A stretch of DNA of 64,000 nucleotides from Rhodobacteraceae bacterium S2214 (GTDB lineage: Bacteria > Pseudomonadota > Alphaproteobacteria > Rhodobacterales > Rhodobacteraceae): NCBI GenBank assembly GCA_025141675.1, contig CP081161.1:2516001-2580000 (forward strand), written 5' to 3'. Position numbers and translations under genes: made by a program. Position 1 is the first letter of the stretch. Every line of letters begins with the position of its first letter. Shown piece after piece: positions 35,883-44,118 of this stretch. The notes under the pieces were generated by a model. That model did no database searches. It was given only the letters and a program-made list of their open reading frames with translations, and had not been told where the DNA came from.

Positions 35883-36615
35883 GATTGTCGCCCTTTGGGC
35901 GATCCCACGCTCCACCTCAACGGCGTTTGAATGGATGATGCGCCAACGGGGTGACCTTGACTGCCTGCACGAACCCTTTGGCGAGGCTTGGTATCAGGGC
36001 GAAGACCCGCTCTGGCCCCGCTACAAAGTAGGCGAGAAAACCACGGCAGGTCTGACCATTGGAAGTGTTTGGGAAGACATTCAAGCGCGCGCCAAGAAAG
36101 GGCCTGTGTTTCTCAAAGACTTCCCCCATTACATCAACCACATGTGGACGCCTGATTTCCTGTCCCATTTCACCCACGCCTTCCTGATCCGTGATCCTGC
36201 TAAAACGATATCGTCCATGTTCAACAAATGGCCTGACTTCGATGAACTCGAAGTTGGATTTCCCGAACAGCGCGCTCTGTTCGATCTGTTATGGGCGTTG
36301 AACGGCACCCCGCCGCCTGTGATCGACAGTGACGACCTGCTGGAAGACCCCAATAAAATGGTCGCGGCATTCTGCGATGCTGTTAGCATCCAGTTCATGC
36401 CAGACGCCATGTCTTGGCAGCCGGGCGGTGACCCGTCCGCGCATAGCTGGTGGGATGGTGGATCGTTTCACGCCAACCTCGCACAATCGACAGGCCTGAC
36501 GCCGCAGGTGCGCCGCTATCTCGAAGTGGCGGAGGCCCCTGAACGCGTGCGCCGCGTCCACAGGCGAATGAAGCCACATTACGATCACCTTTTTCAGCAT
36601 CGGATCAAACCCTAA
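35875..36615 (+). CDS. Sulfotransferase-family protein
   Basis: A 246-residue P-loop-like protein. The N-terminal WAIPRSTSTAFEWMM is the 5'-phosphosulfate-binding loop of PAPS-dependent sulfotransferases. FLIRDPAKTISSMFNKW is the 3'-phosphate-binding motif. It would move sulfate between PAPS and an alcohol or amine. It is tightly coupled in the operon (8-bp overlap before, TAATG overlap after). A sulfotransferase inside a catabolic operon is unusual; some members of this fold act on other phosphate-containing ligands. Confidence 0.78.
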   Translation: MHKIVALWAIPRSTSTAFEWMMRQRGDLDCLHEPFGEAWYQGEDPLWPRYKVGEKTTAGLTIGSVWEDIQARAKKGPVFLKDFPHYINHMWTPDFLSHFTHAFLIRDPAKTISSMFNKWPDFDELEVGFPEQRALFDLLWALNGTPPPVIDSDDLLEDPNKMVAAFCDAVSIQFMPDAMSWQPGGDPSAHSWWDGGSFHANLAQSTGLTPQVRRYLEVAEAPERVRRVHRRMKPHYDHLFQHRIKP

Positions 36616-38057
36616 TGAAGACCTATTGGCAGAACTACATAGATGGGGTTTGGGTCGACGGCGGCGCGGGGCGGATCGATGTAATCAACCCCGGCACAGG
36701 CGAAAAGCTGGCGGAACAAGCTCTTGCTGATGCGGGCGACGTGGACCGTGCTGTCATGGCCGCCCAGCGTGTGCATCTGTCCGGTGCGCTTTCTGATCTG
36801 CGGCCTGTTGAACGTGGGCGCATGGTGCAGGCTATGGGCCGGTATCTGATCGAACATATCGATGAGATCGCGCAAGTTCTGACGCTGGAACAGGGCAAAC
36901 CACTCTGGGAGTCGCGGATCGAAGTGGAAGGCGCCGCACGGTATTTCGAATACTATGGCAATCAGGCCGAAACGGTTGAAGGGCGCTCGATCCCGCTTGG
37001 CAAAGGCTACTTTGACTTCACGACCTATGAACCCTTTGGTGTTTCGGCCCAGATCATCCCGTGGAACTACCCCATTGAAATGACCGCGCGATCTTTGTCT
37101 GCCGCTTTGGCCACGGGTAATGCTTGCGTGATCAAAACGCCTGAACTGACCCCGCTTAGCAACGCGTGGCTCGCCCATGCAGCCGAGGCTGTGGGCCTGC
37201 CCAAGGGCGCGGTCAATATCCTGTGCGGTCTTGGAAGCGAGGCGGGTGCTGCGCTGTCAGTCCACCCGCACGTCAACCAGATTGTGTTCACAGGATCTGT
37301 CCCGACCGGCGTCGCCATCGCCACCGCTGCGGCCAAAAATGTTGTGCCATGCGTGTTAGAGTTGGGCGGAAAGTCCGCCGCTATCGTTCATGATGACGCC
37401 GATCTGGACGCTTTTGAAAATGATGTTCGCTGGGGCATCTATTTCAACGCCGGGCAAGTATGCTCTGCCATGAGCCGTGTGATCGCACATGACAGCATCC
37501 ACGATGAACTGGTCGAACGCATGGTCAGCGTGGCGCAATCGTTAACCGTCAAGCCCGGCATCGACCAACCCGAATTCGGCCCGACAATGGGCGCGATGGT
37601 CTCTGAGGCGCAGCGCGACCGTGCCGCCGACATGGTCGGGGCAGCTCAACGCGAAGGCGCGCATGTCGCCACTGGTGGTCGCAAAATGAACATCCCCGGT
37701 GCGTTTCTTGAACCAACGATTGTGACGAACGTCTCCCCCAATATGACCATCGCAAATGAGGAAGTCTTCGGGCCGGTTCTGTCCGTCCTGAAATTCACGT
37801 CCGATGAGGACGCCATCAGAATCGCAAATGGAACACCCTATGGTCTTGTCGGCGGCGTTTTCACCCGCGATCTCGATCGCGCAACGACGGCTGCTCGTAA
37901 GCTGAGGGCTGGCCAAGTCTTCGTCAATGAATGGTATGCTGGTGGTGTCGAAACACCGTTTGGGGGTTATGGCAAATCAGGATACGGCCGAGAAAAGGGC
38001 CGCGAAGCCCTCTGGAACTATGTGCAGACCAAGAACGTCGCGATCAAGCTTCGATGA
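36615..38057 (+). CDS. NAD(P)-dependent aldehyde dehydrogenase
   Basis: A 480-residue ALDH-superfamily enzyme with catalytic Glu249 (LELGGKS) and nucleophile Cys283 (NAGQVCSAMSR). NAD(P) binding is shown by IIPWNYPIEM and FTGSVPTGVAIATAA, and the C-terminal NEWYAGGVETPFGGYGKSGYGRE is typical. It resembles betaine-aldehyde and semialdehyde dehydrogenases. It would oxidise an aldehyde released by the demethylation or cleavage steps. It is the last gene of the rightward operon. Confidence 0.92.
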   Translation: MKTYWQNYIDGVWVDGGAGRIDVINPGTGEKLAEQALADAGDVDRAVMAAQRVHLSGALSDLRPVERGRMVQAMGRYLIEHIDEIAQVLTLEQGKPLWESRIEVEGAARYFEYYGNQAETVEGRSIPLGKGYFDFTTYEPFGVSAQIIPWNYPIEMTARSLSAALATGNACVIKTPELTPLSNAWLAHAAEAVGLPKGAVNILCGLGSEAGAALSVHPHVNQIVFTGSVPTGVAIATAAAKNVVPCVLELGGKSAAIVHDDADLDAFENDVRWGIYFNAGQVCSAMSRVIAHDSIHDELVERMVSVAQSLTVKPGIDQPEFGPTMGAMVSEAQRDRAADMVGAAQREGAHVATGGRKMNIPGAFLEPTIVTNVSPNMTIANEEVFGPVLSVLKFTSDEDAIRIANGTPYGLVGGVFTRDLDRATTAARKLRAGQVFVNEWYAGGVETPFGGYGKSGYGREKGREALWNYVQTKNVAIKLR

Positions 38058-38166
38058 GCGCGCAGCGAGAAAAACGAATTCACAGGTTGGGCTCACGGCG
38101 GACATTCTCCCCGCGACGCACCGAGGTCCGCATCGCGGGACTTTCCCGACATTCGTTTTTTCTACT

Positions 38167-38189
38167 TTGCTGACGCAGCATTAGCTCGC
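38167..38189. repeat. Right copy of the 23-bp boundary motif
   Basis: Begins TTGCTGACGCAGCATT and ends CTCGC, with AG where the left copy (24888-24910) has TT. Same orientation as the left copy. It lies 120 bp before the stop of the recombinase remnant. Confidence 0.55.
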
Positions 38190-38308
38190 GTGCCTAGCAC
38201 CATAATTTTGGCGGCGCGGAAATTTCACTAAACCAGCCGTTCAAACGAGCGAAAAAGGGCAAATACTAAACCGCATTTCGCGGCAATTTACTTATCCGCC
38301 AACTTCAA

Positions 38309-38427
38309 TCAGATGTCGGTTCGTTCTGCGGTGGTTGACGCATTTTCTAGCTCAACGCGCAGATAACGCACTGTGCTATCGACCTTCGTATGACCTAACA
38401 AAAGTTGCGCGGCGCGCAGGTTGTCCG
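38309..38427 (-). pseudogene. Remnant of a tyrosine recombinase (3' end only)
   Basis: Read leftward it gives DNLRAAQLLLGHTKVDSTVRYL, in two pieces DNLRAAQLLLGHTKV and DSTVRYLRVELENA, ending ERTDI and a stop. This is closely similar to the C-terminus of the intact recombinase at 25089-25721, including the catalytic His and Tyr. Upstream the frame is lost by a stop and frameshift, and similarity ends near 38427. Only about 40 codons survive, so it cannot be active. It is in direct orientation to the intact copy. Confidence 0.8.
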
Positions 38428-38549
38428 AACGTGTTGAAGCCCTGTTTCACTGCCAGTGCATTCGTCCGCACAGAGCCTAAGTCGACTGATGCTGCGGCGT
38501 ATACTAATGACGGTTTTCCTTGATTGTAAGTTCCAAGGGAACTCTGGCG

Positions 38550-39398
38550 TCAAAAATCCAAACCAAGATCGACGGTCGGTGCCGAATGGGTCAGCGCACC
38601 CGATGAGATATAATCGACACCTGTCGCTGCAATCGACGCAATACGTTCTTTGGTGACATTGCCGCTGGCTTCGGTTTTCATGCGACCGTCCACGAGGGCC
38701 ACCGCCTCGCGCAGCATATCGTTGTCCATATTGTCCAATAGGACAACTGAGGCCCCGCCGACGTCAAGAACTTCGACCAGTTGGTCCAACCGATCCACTT
38801 CAATCTCCACGGCCATCATATGGCTCGCGTGGGCTTTCGTAGCTTCTAGCACCTGCCGAACACTACCTGCCGCTGCAATATGGTTGTCTTTGATTAGGAT
38901 CGCATCTGACAACGAATAGCGGTGATTAAATCCGCCGCCATGCAACACGGCCAGTTTTTCGACCAAGCGCAAGCCCGGCGTTGTTTTACGGGTGCATGTG
39001 ACACGAGCATCAGTACCGGCCGCCTCAGTCACGAATGAGGCCGTTTTGGTTGCGATCCCCGTCAAGCGGCCGGCAAAATTCAGGGCGACACGCTCGGCTG
39101 ACAAGATGGAGGCAGCGCTGCCCTCTATCGTCATAAGAGTTTCACCAGTTTTACAAGGATGGCCATCCGCAACATGCGTTTTGATCTCGAGCGACGAATC
39201 CACGAGATGAAACGCGATCCGTGCCACCTGCATACCGGACACAATGGCATCAGCGCGGGCATTTAGGCGCGCGGTATACGTTGTCTCTGCAGGAATTACA
39301 GCGCGGGTTGTGACGTCGCCATAACTGCCCAGATCCTCCACAAGCGCGTTGCGTATCATCGGTTCTAGGATCAAGTCGGGAACGTTAGAAAAGCTCAT
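38550..39398 (-). CDS. nadC: Nicotinate-nucleotide pyrophosphorylase (carboxylating)
   Basis: A 282-residue quinolinate phosphoribosyltransferase. It shows CTRKTTPGLRLVEKLAV, HNYRLSDAILIKDNH-like sequence (NHRYSLSDAILIKDNH) and EIEVDRLDQL / VVLLDNMDND. It converts quinolinate and PRPP to nicotinate mononucleotide in de novo NAD synthesis. ATG 39398 overlaps the nadB stop by ATGA; five more residues in the open frame are not expected to be used. Confidence 0.95.
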   Translation of the reverse strand: MSFSNVPDLILEPMIRNALVEDLGSYGDVTTRAVIPAETTYTARLNARADAIVSGMQVARIAFHLVDSSLEIKTHVADGHPCKTGETLMTIEGSAASILSAERVALNFAGRLTGIATKTASFVTEAAGTDARVTCTRKTTPGLRLVEKLAVLHGGGFNHRYSLSDAILIKDNHIAAAGSVRQVLEATKAHASHMMAVEIEVDRLDQLVEVLDVGGASVVLLDNMDNDMLREAVALVDGRMKTEASGNVTKERIASIAATGVDYISSGALTHSAPTVDLGLDF

Positions 39399-40960
39399 GA
39401 TGCTTCCTTGCAAATTTGGGACCGTATGGCCAAGGCGTCGCGGAGCGTAAGCCGCGACCGTTTGCCATCACCAGCGATCGTATCAGGGAAATCGGAACGA
39501 CAATGCGCACCGCGGCTTTCTTCGCGCTTCAACGCGGATACCGCTATAAGCGTGGCGGTCGCGGTCATATTAAGGAAGGACACACTGGTCTGGTTCGCCG
39601 CTTCAAGGCCCGCAATCTTGCGCAAGGCCGATTTCAAACTACTAGCATCGCGCACAACGCCAACACAGCCAGTCATCGTATGACGTAGCTCTGCCACGGC
39701 ATCTGGATCGGGCGGCGTGCCGCCGTCTTCGAATGAAATTCGAATGCGTTCAGCTGTTGTCTCGGGAACGATTGTCGCGATGCCATCGGCACAAATACGT
39801 GCAAAAACCAACGCCTCCAAAAGACCGTTTGAAGCGAGACGATTGGCACCATGCAATCCGGTCGATGCAGCTTCGCCACAGACCCAAAGATTGGATAATG
39901 ACGCACGTCCGTCAGTGTCCGTTGCAATCCCGCCCATGTGATAATGCGCAGCGGCTGCCACCGGTATCGGCTGGGTTGCCGGATCGATTGCATTGCGCGC
40001 GCAGGCATCAGCGACCGCAGGGTATTGAGACTTGATCGCCTCGCCTAGGGCATCACGCGTATCAAGCATTGGGCGTAGCCCAGCTTGGCTTTGCGCAAAG
40101 ATGGCGCGGGCAACGATGTCGCGCGGTGCGAGCTCTGCGTCTGGATGCAACGCCTGCATGAAACGTTCACCGTCCTTGTTCGTCAGGATCGCCCCTTCAC
40201 CGCGAAGGGCTTCGGTTGCCAAGGGCGCGGGGTCCTCACCAACGTCCATTGCTGTCGGATGAAATTGCACAAATTCAGCATCAGAGATAACGGCGCCGGC
40301 GCGCGCGGCCAGACCGATGACCTGCCCGCGAATACGTGGCGGATTTGTCGTCACCGCATAAAGCCCGCCAGACCCGCCGCCTGCGAGCAAGACAGCGCTG
40401 CCCCGCAACATCACAGGAGCAGAGCGCAGTTCATTTGCAGATTGGACCGCAACGCCTGTTACCCGCCCATCGGACACCTCAAGATCAACAGCCATAGTGC
40501 CTTCTAAAACTTGGATCGATGGCGTCTCTTTAACGCGTTCGATCAGGGCGGCCATGATCTCTGCACCTGCTTGGTCACCTTTGACACGCACGACGCGCGC
40601 GTAGCTATGTGCGGCCTCGCGTGACATCACGTATCCACCATCGGCCTTCCGGTCGAAAGGTGTGCCGAGTGCCGTCAGGTGAAGGATGTGTTCGCGTGCT
40701 TCCTCGGTGACCAGATTAGCAACTGTTGGGTCAACTGTACCGTCTCCTGCTTTCACCGTATCCGCAGCATGGCTTTGGGCGCTGTCAGCGGTGTCCATTG
40801 CGGCTGCAACGCCGCCTTGCGCCCAAGCCGAACTTGCCCCTTCTCCCAGATTTTCAGGCGAGATCATTGCAACAGGACGCGGCGCCAGTCGCAGTGCTGC
40901 GTAAATCGCCCCGAGGCCCGCGCCGACGATGACGATCCGATCAGTTTGGATGCTTTTCAT
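39395..40960 (-). CDS. nadB: L-aspartate oxidase
   Basis: A 521-residue FAD enzyme. N-terminal VIVGAGLGAIYAALRLAP and GASSAWAQGGVAAAM, then FVQFHPTA, RGEGAILTNKDGERF and HYHMGGIATDTDGR, are the succinate-dehydrogenase-flavoprotein family marks seen in NadB. It oxidises L-aspartate to iminoaspartate for NadA. It is the middle gene of nadA-nadB-nadC, 5 bp after nadA. Confidence 0.95.
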   Translation of the reverse strand: MKSIQTDRIVIVGAGLGAIYAALRLAPRPVAMISPENLGEGASSAWAQGGVAAAMDTADSAQSHAADTVKAGDGTVDPTVANLVTEEAREHILHLTALGTPFDRKADGGYVMSREAAHSYARVVRVKGDQAGAEIMAALIERVKETPSIQVLEGTMAVDLEVSDGRVTGVAVQSANELRSAPVMLRGSAVLLAGGGSGGLYAVTTNPPRIRGQVIGLAARAGAVISDAEFVQFHPTAMDVGEDPAPLATEALRGEGAILTNKDGERFMQALHPDAELAPRDIVARAIFAQSQAGLRPMLDTRDALGEAIKSQYPAVADACARNAIDPATQPIPVAAAAHYHMGGIATDTDGRASLSNLWVCGEAASTGLHGANRLASNGLLEALVFARICADGIATIVPETTAERIRISFEDGGTPPDPDAVAELRHTMTGCVGVVRDASSLKSALRKIAGLEAANQTSVSFLNMTATATLIAVSALKREESRGAHCRSDFPDTIAGDGKRSRLTLRDALAIRSQICKEAS

Positions 40961-40965
40961 TTGGG

Positions 40966-42024
40966 TTAGAGACCCAATTTGCGGGACATGTCGATCATCG
41001 CTTGCACCGAAGCGCGGGCTTTCTTGCCAATTTCAGGATCGACGAACACTTCGTTTTCGCCCGTGTGAAGGACCCAAAGGATCTTTTCGAGCGAAATTTT
41101 CTTCATGTAAGGGCACATGTTGCAGGGGCCAACGAAGTCCACTTCTGGCAATTGGTCAGCAATATTGGAAGCCATAGAACACTCGGTGATCAACATCGCC
41201 TTTTCAGGCTTTTCATCAGTGACATATTTGAGAATGCCGCTGGTTGATCCGGAAAAGTCAGCCTCGGCGACGACGTCAGGCGGGCATTCGGGGTGGGCAA
41301 TAAGGCGCGTGCCCGGGTTCCATTCACGGAATTCTCTCAGGTCTTGTGCGGTGTATTGTTCATGCACAATGCAAGAGCCGGGCCAGTAGACGACATTCTT
41401 GTGGCTCTTATTAGCTACGTTTTGTGCCAGATACTGATCTGGCGTCATAATGACCGTGTCGCTCTCCATTGCATTCACGATTTGCAACGCATTTGAGGAC
41501 GTGCAGCAAATGTCAGACGCGGCCTTAACGTCAGCAGTGGTATTCACATAGGTGACAACTGGTGCACCGGGGTACTTGGCCCGCATTTCTTCGATACCAT
41601 CTGCTGTAATGCTTTCAGCCAAGGAACATCCGGCGTCCATGTCGGGCATCAAGACAGTTTTTTCCGGACATAAGATTTTGGTTGTCTCAGCCATAAAATG
41701 CACACCGGCCTGAACGATGACATCCGCGTCGACCTCCTGCGCTTTCATTGCAATTTGCAAGCTGTCGCCCACGAAGTCGGACACGCCATGAAAGATTTCG
41801 GGCGTCATGTAGTTGTGCCCCAAGATAACGGCGTTACGTTCTTTCTTCAGCGCGTTGATTGCTTTGACATAGGGGGCATAGGTCACCCAGTCCGGCGGTG
41901 TCACGACCCGCTCCATGCGCGCATACGTATCTGCCAATTCCTGAGCGACCTCAGATGAGGGCGTCAGATCGTAGTGTTCTGAAAGAACGGTTCGAAGATG
42001 TGGCAAGTCAAGCATATCGCGCAT
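40966..42024 (-). CDS. nadA: Quinolinate synthase
   Basis: A 4Fe-4S enzyme of about 352 residues that joins iminoaspartate and dihydroxyacetone phosphate to quinolinate. Cluster cysteines are in MDAGCSLAES, SDICCTSSNA and GPCNMCPYMKK. It also has AVILGHNYMTPEI and WPGSCIVHEQY. ATG 42024 (MRDMLDLPHL) is chosen, and ATG 42015 is possible. It is the first gene of the nad operon; the promoter must lie in the 413-bp gap before prfC. Confidence 0.94.
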   Translation of the reverse strand: MRDMLDLPHLRTVLSEHYDLTPSSEVAQELADTYARMERVVTPPDWVTYAPYVKAINALKKERNAVILGHNYMTPEIFHGVSDFVGDSLQIAMKAQEVDADVIVQAGVHFMAETTKILCPEKTVLMPDMDAGCSLAESITADGIEEMRAKYPGAPVVTYVNTTADVKAASDICCTSSNALQIVNAMESDTVIMTPDQYLAQNVANKSHKNVVYWPGSCIVHEQYTAQDLREFREWNPGTRLIAHPECPPDVVAEADFSGSTSGILKYVTDEKPEKAMLITECSMASNIADQLPEVDFVGPCNMCPYMKKISLEKILWVLHTGENEVFVDPEIGKKARASVQAMIDMSRKLGL

Positions 42025-42437
42025 TTCCAATTATTTTGAGCCCTAATACACGGGAAACGACGTCAGTCCAACATCTGGTAGATTAGCCCTAGATTGCTCA
42101 CGAATCCAACCATTCGCGCGGTCGCCCGCAACGACAGAATAGTCCGCGACCTGCAAATTCGACGCTTGATCCATGCTGCCACCAGCTCAAATGGCCGGTT
42201 GTTCTGCTGCGCGACAGCATGAAGTTTTTCGCTCATGCCGCATTTCTCCCGCTGCGAGCGCACGCAGCATAAATACATAATGGCCGGGTCGGGCTCGAAC
42301 CGGACATCCGCGCTCCCATTACAATATGCTCCCGCCTTCTTAGTGACCGTTAAGTGTAATGGTCCCCCGTCAAGGGCCTCCAATGCATCGCCGCTTTGCC
42401 AATTGCCCTTTCCTCGCCTGCCGCGTAAACGCTTCCC
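42025..42437. other. Divergent intergenic region nadA / prfC with hairpin
   Basis: 413 bp without a credible gene. It holds a GCTGCG / CGCAGC hairpin at 42251-42268 and, at about 42280-42345, a GC-rich stretch with a GGTTCGAGCCC-like segment on the minus strand that recalls a tRNA T-loop but has no matching acceptor or D arm. Promoters of nadA (leftward) and prfC (rightward) must be here; no clear -35/-10 pair stands out. Confidence 0.5.
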
Positions 42438-44033
42438 ATGACAAATCGCCCGACCTTACCGCCTGAAATTGCCCGCCGCCGGACCTTTGCGATTATCTCG
42501 CATCCGGATGCTGGTAAAACGACGCTGACTGAGAAATTCCTGCTGTATGGTGGCGCGATCCAGATGGCGGGTCAGGTGCGTGCGAAAGGCGAGGCACGCC
42601 GGACGCGGTCCGATTTTATGCAGATGGAAAAGGACCGCGGAATTTCCGTGTCCGCATCTGCGATGTCGTTTGATTTTGAAAAATACCGCTTCAATCTGGT
42701 GGATACCCCCGGTCACTCTGATTTCTCGGAAGATACCTACCGGACGCTGACGGCTGTTGATGCCGCCGTGATGGTGATCGATGGTGCAAAGGGTGTGGAA
42801 AGTCAGACCCAGAAGCTATTCGAAGTGTGCCGTCTGCGTGATCTGCCGATCCTGACCTTCTGTAACAAGATGGACCGCGAAAGCCGCGATACGTTTGAGA
42901 TTATTGACGAAATTCAAGAGAACCTCGCGATTGACGTGACCCCTGCGTCATGGCCGATTGGTGTGGGCCGTGAATTTATCGGGTGTTATGACATCCTGCG
43001 CGACAAGCTGGAACTGATGGACCGTGCTGACCGGAACAAGGTTGCCGAAAGCGTGCAAGTGAACGGGTTGGATGACCCGAAGCTGGCCGAACTCGTCCCT
43101 GCCGATCTGCTTGAGAAATTCCTCGAAGAAATCGAAATGGCGAAGGAATTACTGCCGCCGCTTGATCCGCAGGCCTTGCTTGACGGGACGATGACGCCGA
43201 TCTGGTTCGGCTCTGCGATGAATTCCTTTGGTGTAAAAGAACTCATGGACGGGATCGCGAACTACGGTCCCGAACCGCAAGTGCAGACCGCGACCCCGCG
43301 CAACGTGTCGCCCGAGGAAAAGAAGGTCACTGGCTTTGTTTTCAAGGTACAGGCGAACATGGATCCGAAACACCGCGACCGTGTGGCGTTTGTTCGGCTC
43401 GCGTCTGGGCATTTCACCCGTGGGATGAAGCTGACGCATGTGCGGTCCAAGAAACAGATGGCTGTGACGAACCCCGTGATGTTCCTTGCGGCTGATCGTG
43501 AACTCGCCGAAGAGGCCTATGCGGGCGATATCCTAGGTATTCCGAACCACGGCCAATTGCGCATCGGTGATACGCTGACTGAAGGCGAAGCGATCCGCGT
43601 GTCGAACATCCCGTCGTTTGCACCGGAATTGCTGCAGACCTGCCGTGCAGGTGATCCGATGAAGGCGAAGCACCTCGAAAAGGCCCTGATGCAGTTTGCT
43701 GAAGAAGGGGCCGCGAAGGTGTTTAAACCGACGTTCGGGTCCGGTTTTATCGTGGGTGTTGTTGGGGCGTTGCAGTTCGAAGTGCTCGCCAGCCGGATCG
43801 AGATGGAATACGGCCTGCCCGTGCGGTTCGAAGGGTCGCAGTTCACATCAGCCCGTTGGGTATTGGGTGACAAGGATGCCGTTGAAAAATTCGCGGATGC
43901 CAACAAGCAGCAAATTGCGACGGACAACGACGGCGACACCGTCTTCCTGACGCGCCTGCAATGGGACATCGACCGCGTGGCGCGGGACTATCCGGATGTG
44001 GAACTGTCGGCGACGAAGGAAATGATGGTTTAG
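42438..44033 (+). CDS. prfC: Peptide chain release factor 3
   Basis: A 531-residue translational GTPase. G1 HPDAGKTTLTE, G3 DTPGHSDFSEDTY and G4 CNKMDRE are present, along with the ARRTRSDFMQMEKDRGISV switch region of RF3. It recycles RF1/RF2 from the ribosome. It stands alone, rightward, between the nad operon and a lipoprotein gene. Confidence 0.97.
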   Translation: MTNRPTLPPEIARRRTFAIISHPDAGKTTLTEKFLLYGGAIQMAGQVRAKGEARRTRSDFMQMEKDRGISVSASAMSFDFEKYRFNLVDTPGHSDFSEDTYRTLTAVDAAVMVIDGAKGVESQTQKLFEVCRLRDLPILTFCNKMDRESRDTFEIIDEIQENLAIDVTPASWPIGVGREFIGCYDILRDKLELMDRADRNKVAESVQVNGLDDPKLAELVPADLLEKFLEEIEMAKELLPPLDPQALLDGTMTPIWFGSAMNSFGVKELMDGIANYGPEPQVQTATPRNVSPEEKKVTGFVFKVQANMDPKHRDRVAFVRLASGHFTRGMKLTHVRSKKQMAVTNPVMFLAADRELAEEAYAGDILGIPNHGQLRIGDTLTEGEAIRVSNIPSFAPELLQTCRAGDPMKAKHLEKALMQFAEEGAAKVFKPTFGSGFIVGVVGALQFEVLASRIEMEYGLPVRFEGSQFTSARWVLGDKDAVEKFADANKQQIATDNDGDTVFLTRLQWDIDRVARDYPDVELSATKEMMV

Positions 44034-44118
44034 TATCGCCTGTTGACCTTTGTGGGTAGCGCGGCATAGTCGGCAAATACTTGTTTAAACGATGTAAATA
44101 TTTACCGGAGAGCCTATC

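Larger units (their letters stand above)
24888..38427. mobile_element. Putative integrated catabolic island bounded by recombinase copies
   Basis: The ten-gene catabolic module (25991-38057) lies between an intact tyrosine recombinase gene (25089-25721) and a degenerate copy of its 3' end (38309-38427), both on the minus strand. Each recombinase copy is preceded on its left by a 23-bp motif with 21 identities (24888-24910 and 38167-38189). Core genes lie on both sides. This layout points to acquisition by site-specific or homologous recombination. The exact att sites and borders are not proven. The module lacks tRNA, transposase and plasmid genes. Confidence 0.45.
38058..38549. other. Intergenic right boundary of the island
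   Basis: 492 bp with no intact gene. It contains the right 23-bp motif, the recombinase remnant, and a small AGTTCC / GGAACT hairpin at 38529-38543 just after the nadC stop. It is AT-richer than the adjacent genes and has no terminator with a clear T-run. Confidence 0.6.

Noticed and set aside
38529..38543. AGTTCC / GGAACT hairpin after nadC as a terminator
   Set aside because: Stem of 6 bp with 3-nt loop but no T-run on the leftward transcript; too weak to call.
42280..42345. Possible tRNA on the minus strand (GGTTCGAGCCC T-loop-like sequence)
   Set aside because: The T-stem pairs at only three positions, there is no D-arm consensus and no acceptor stem partner at tRNA distance.
42063..42383. 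106-codon leftward open frame upstream of nadA
   Set aside because: No Shine-Dalgarno, odd composition and no recognisable domain; it runs over the hairpin and the tRNA-like stretch. Treated as non-coding.
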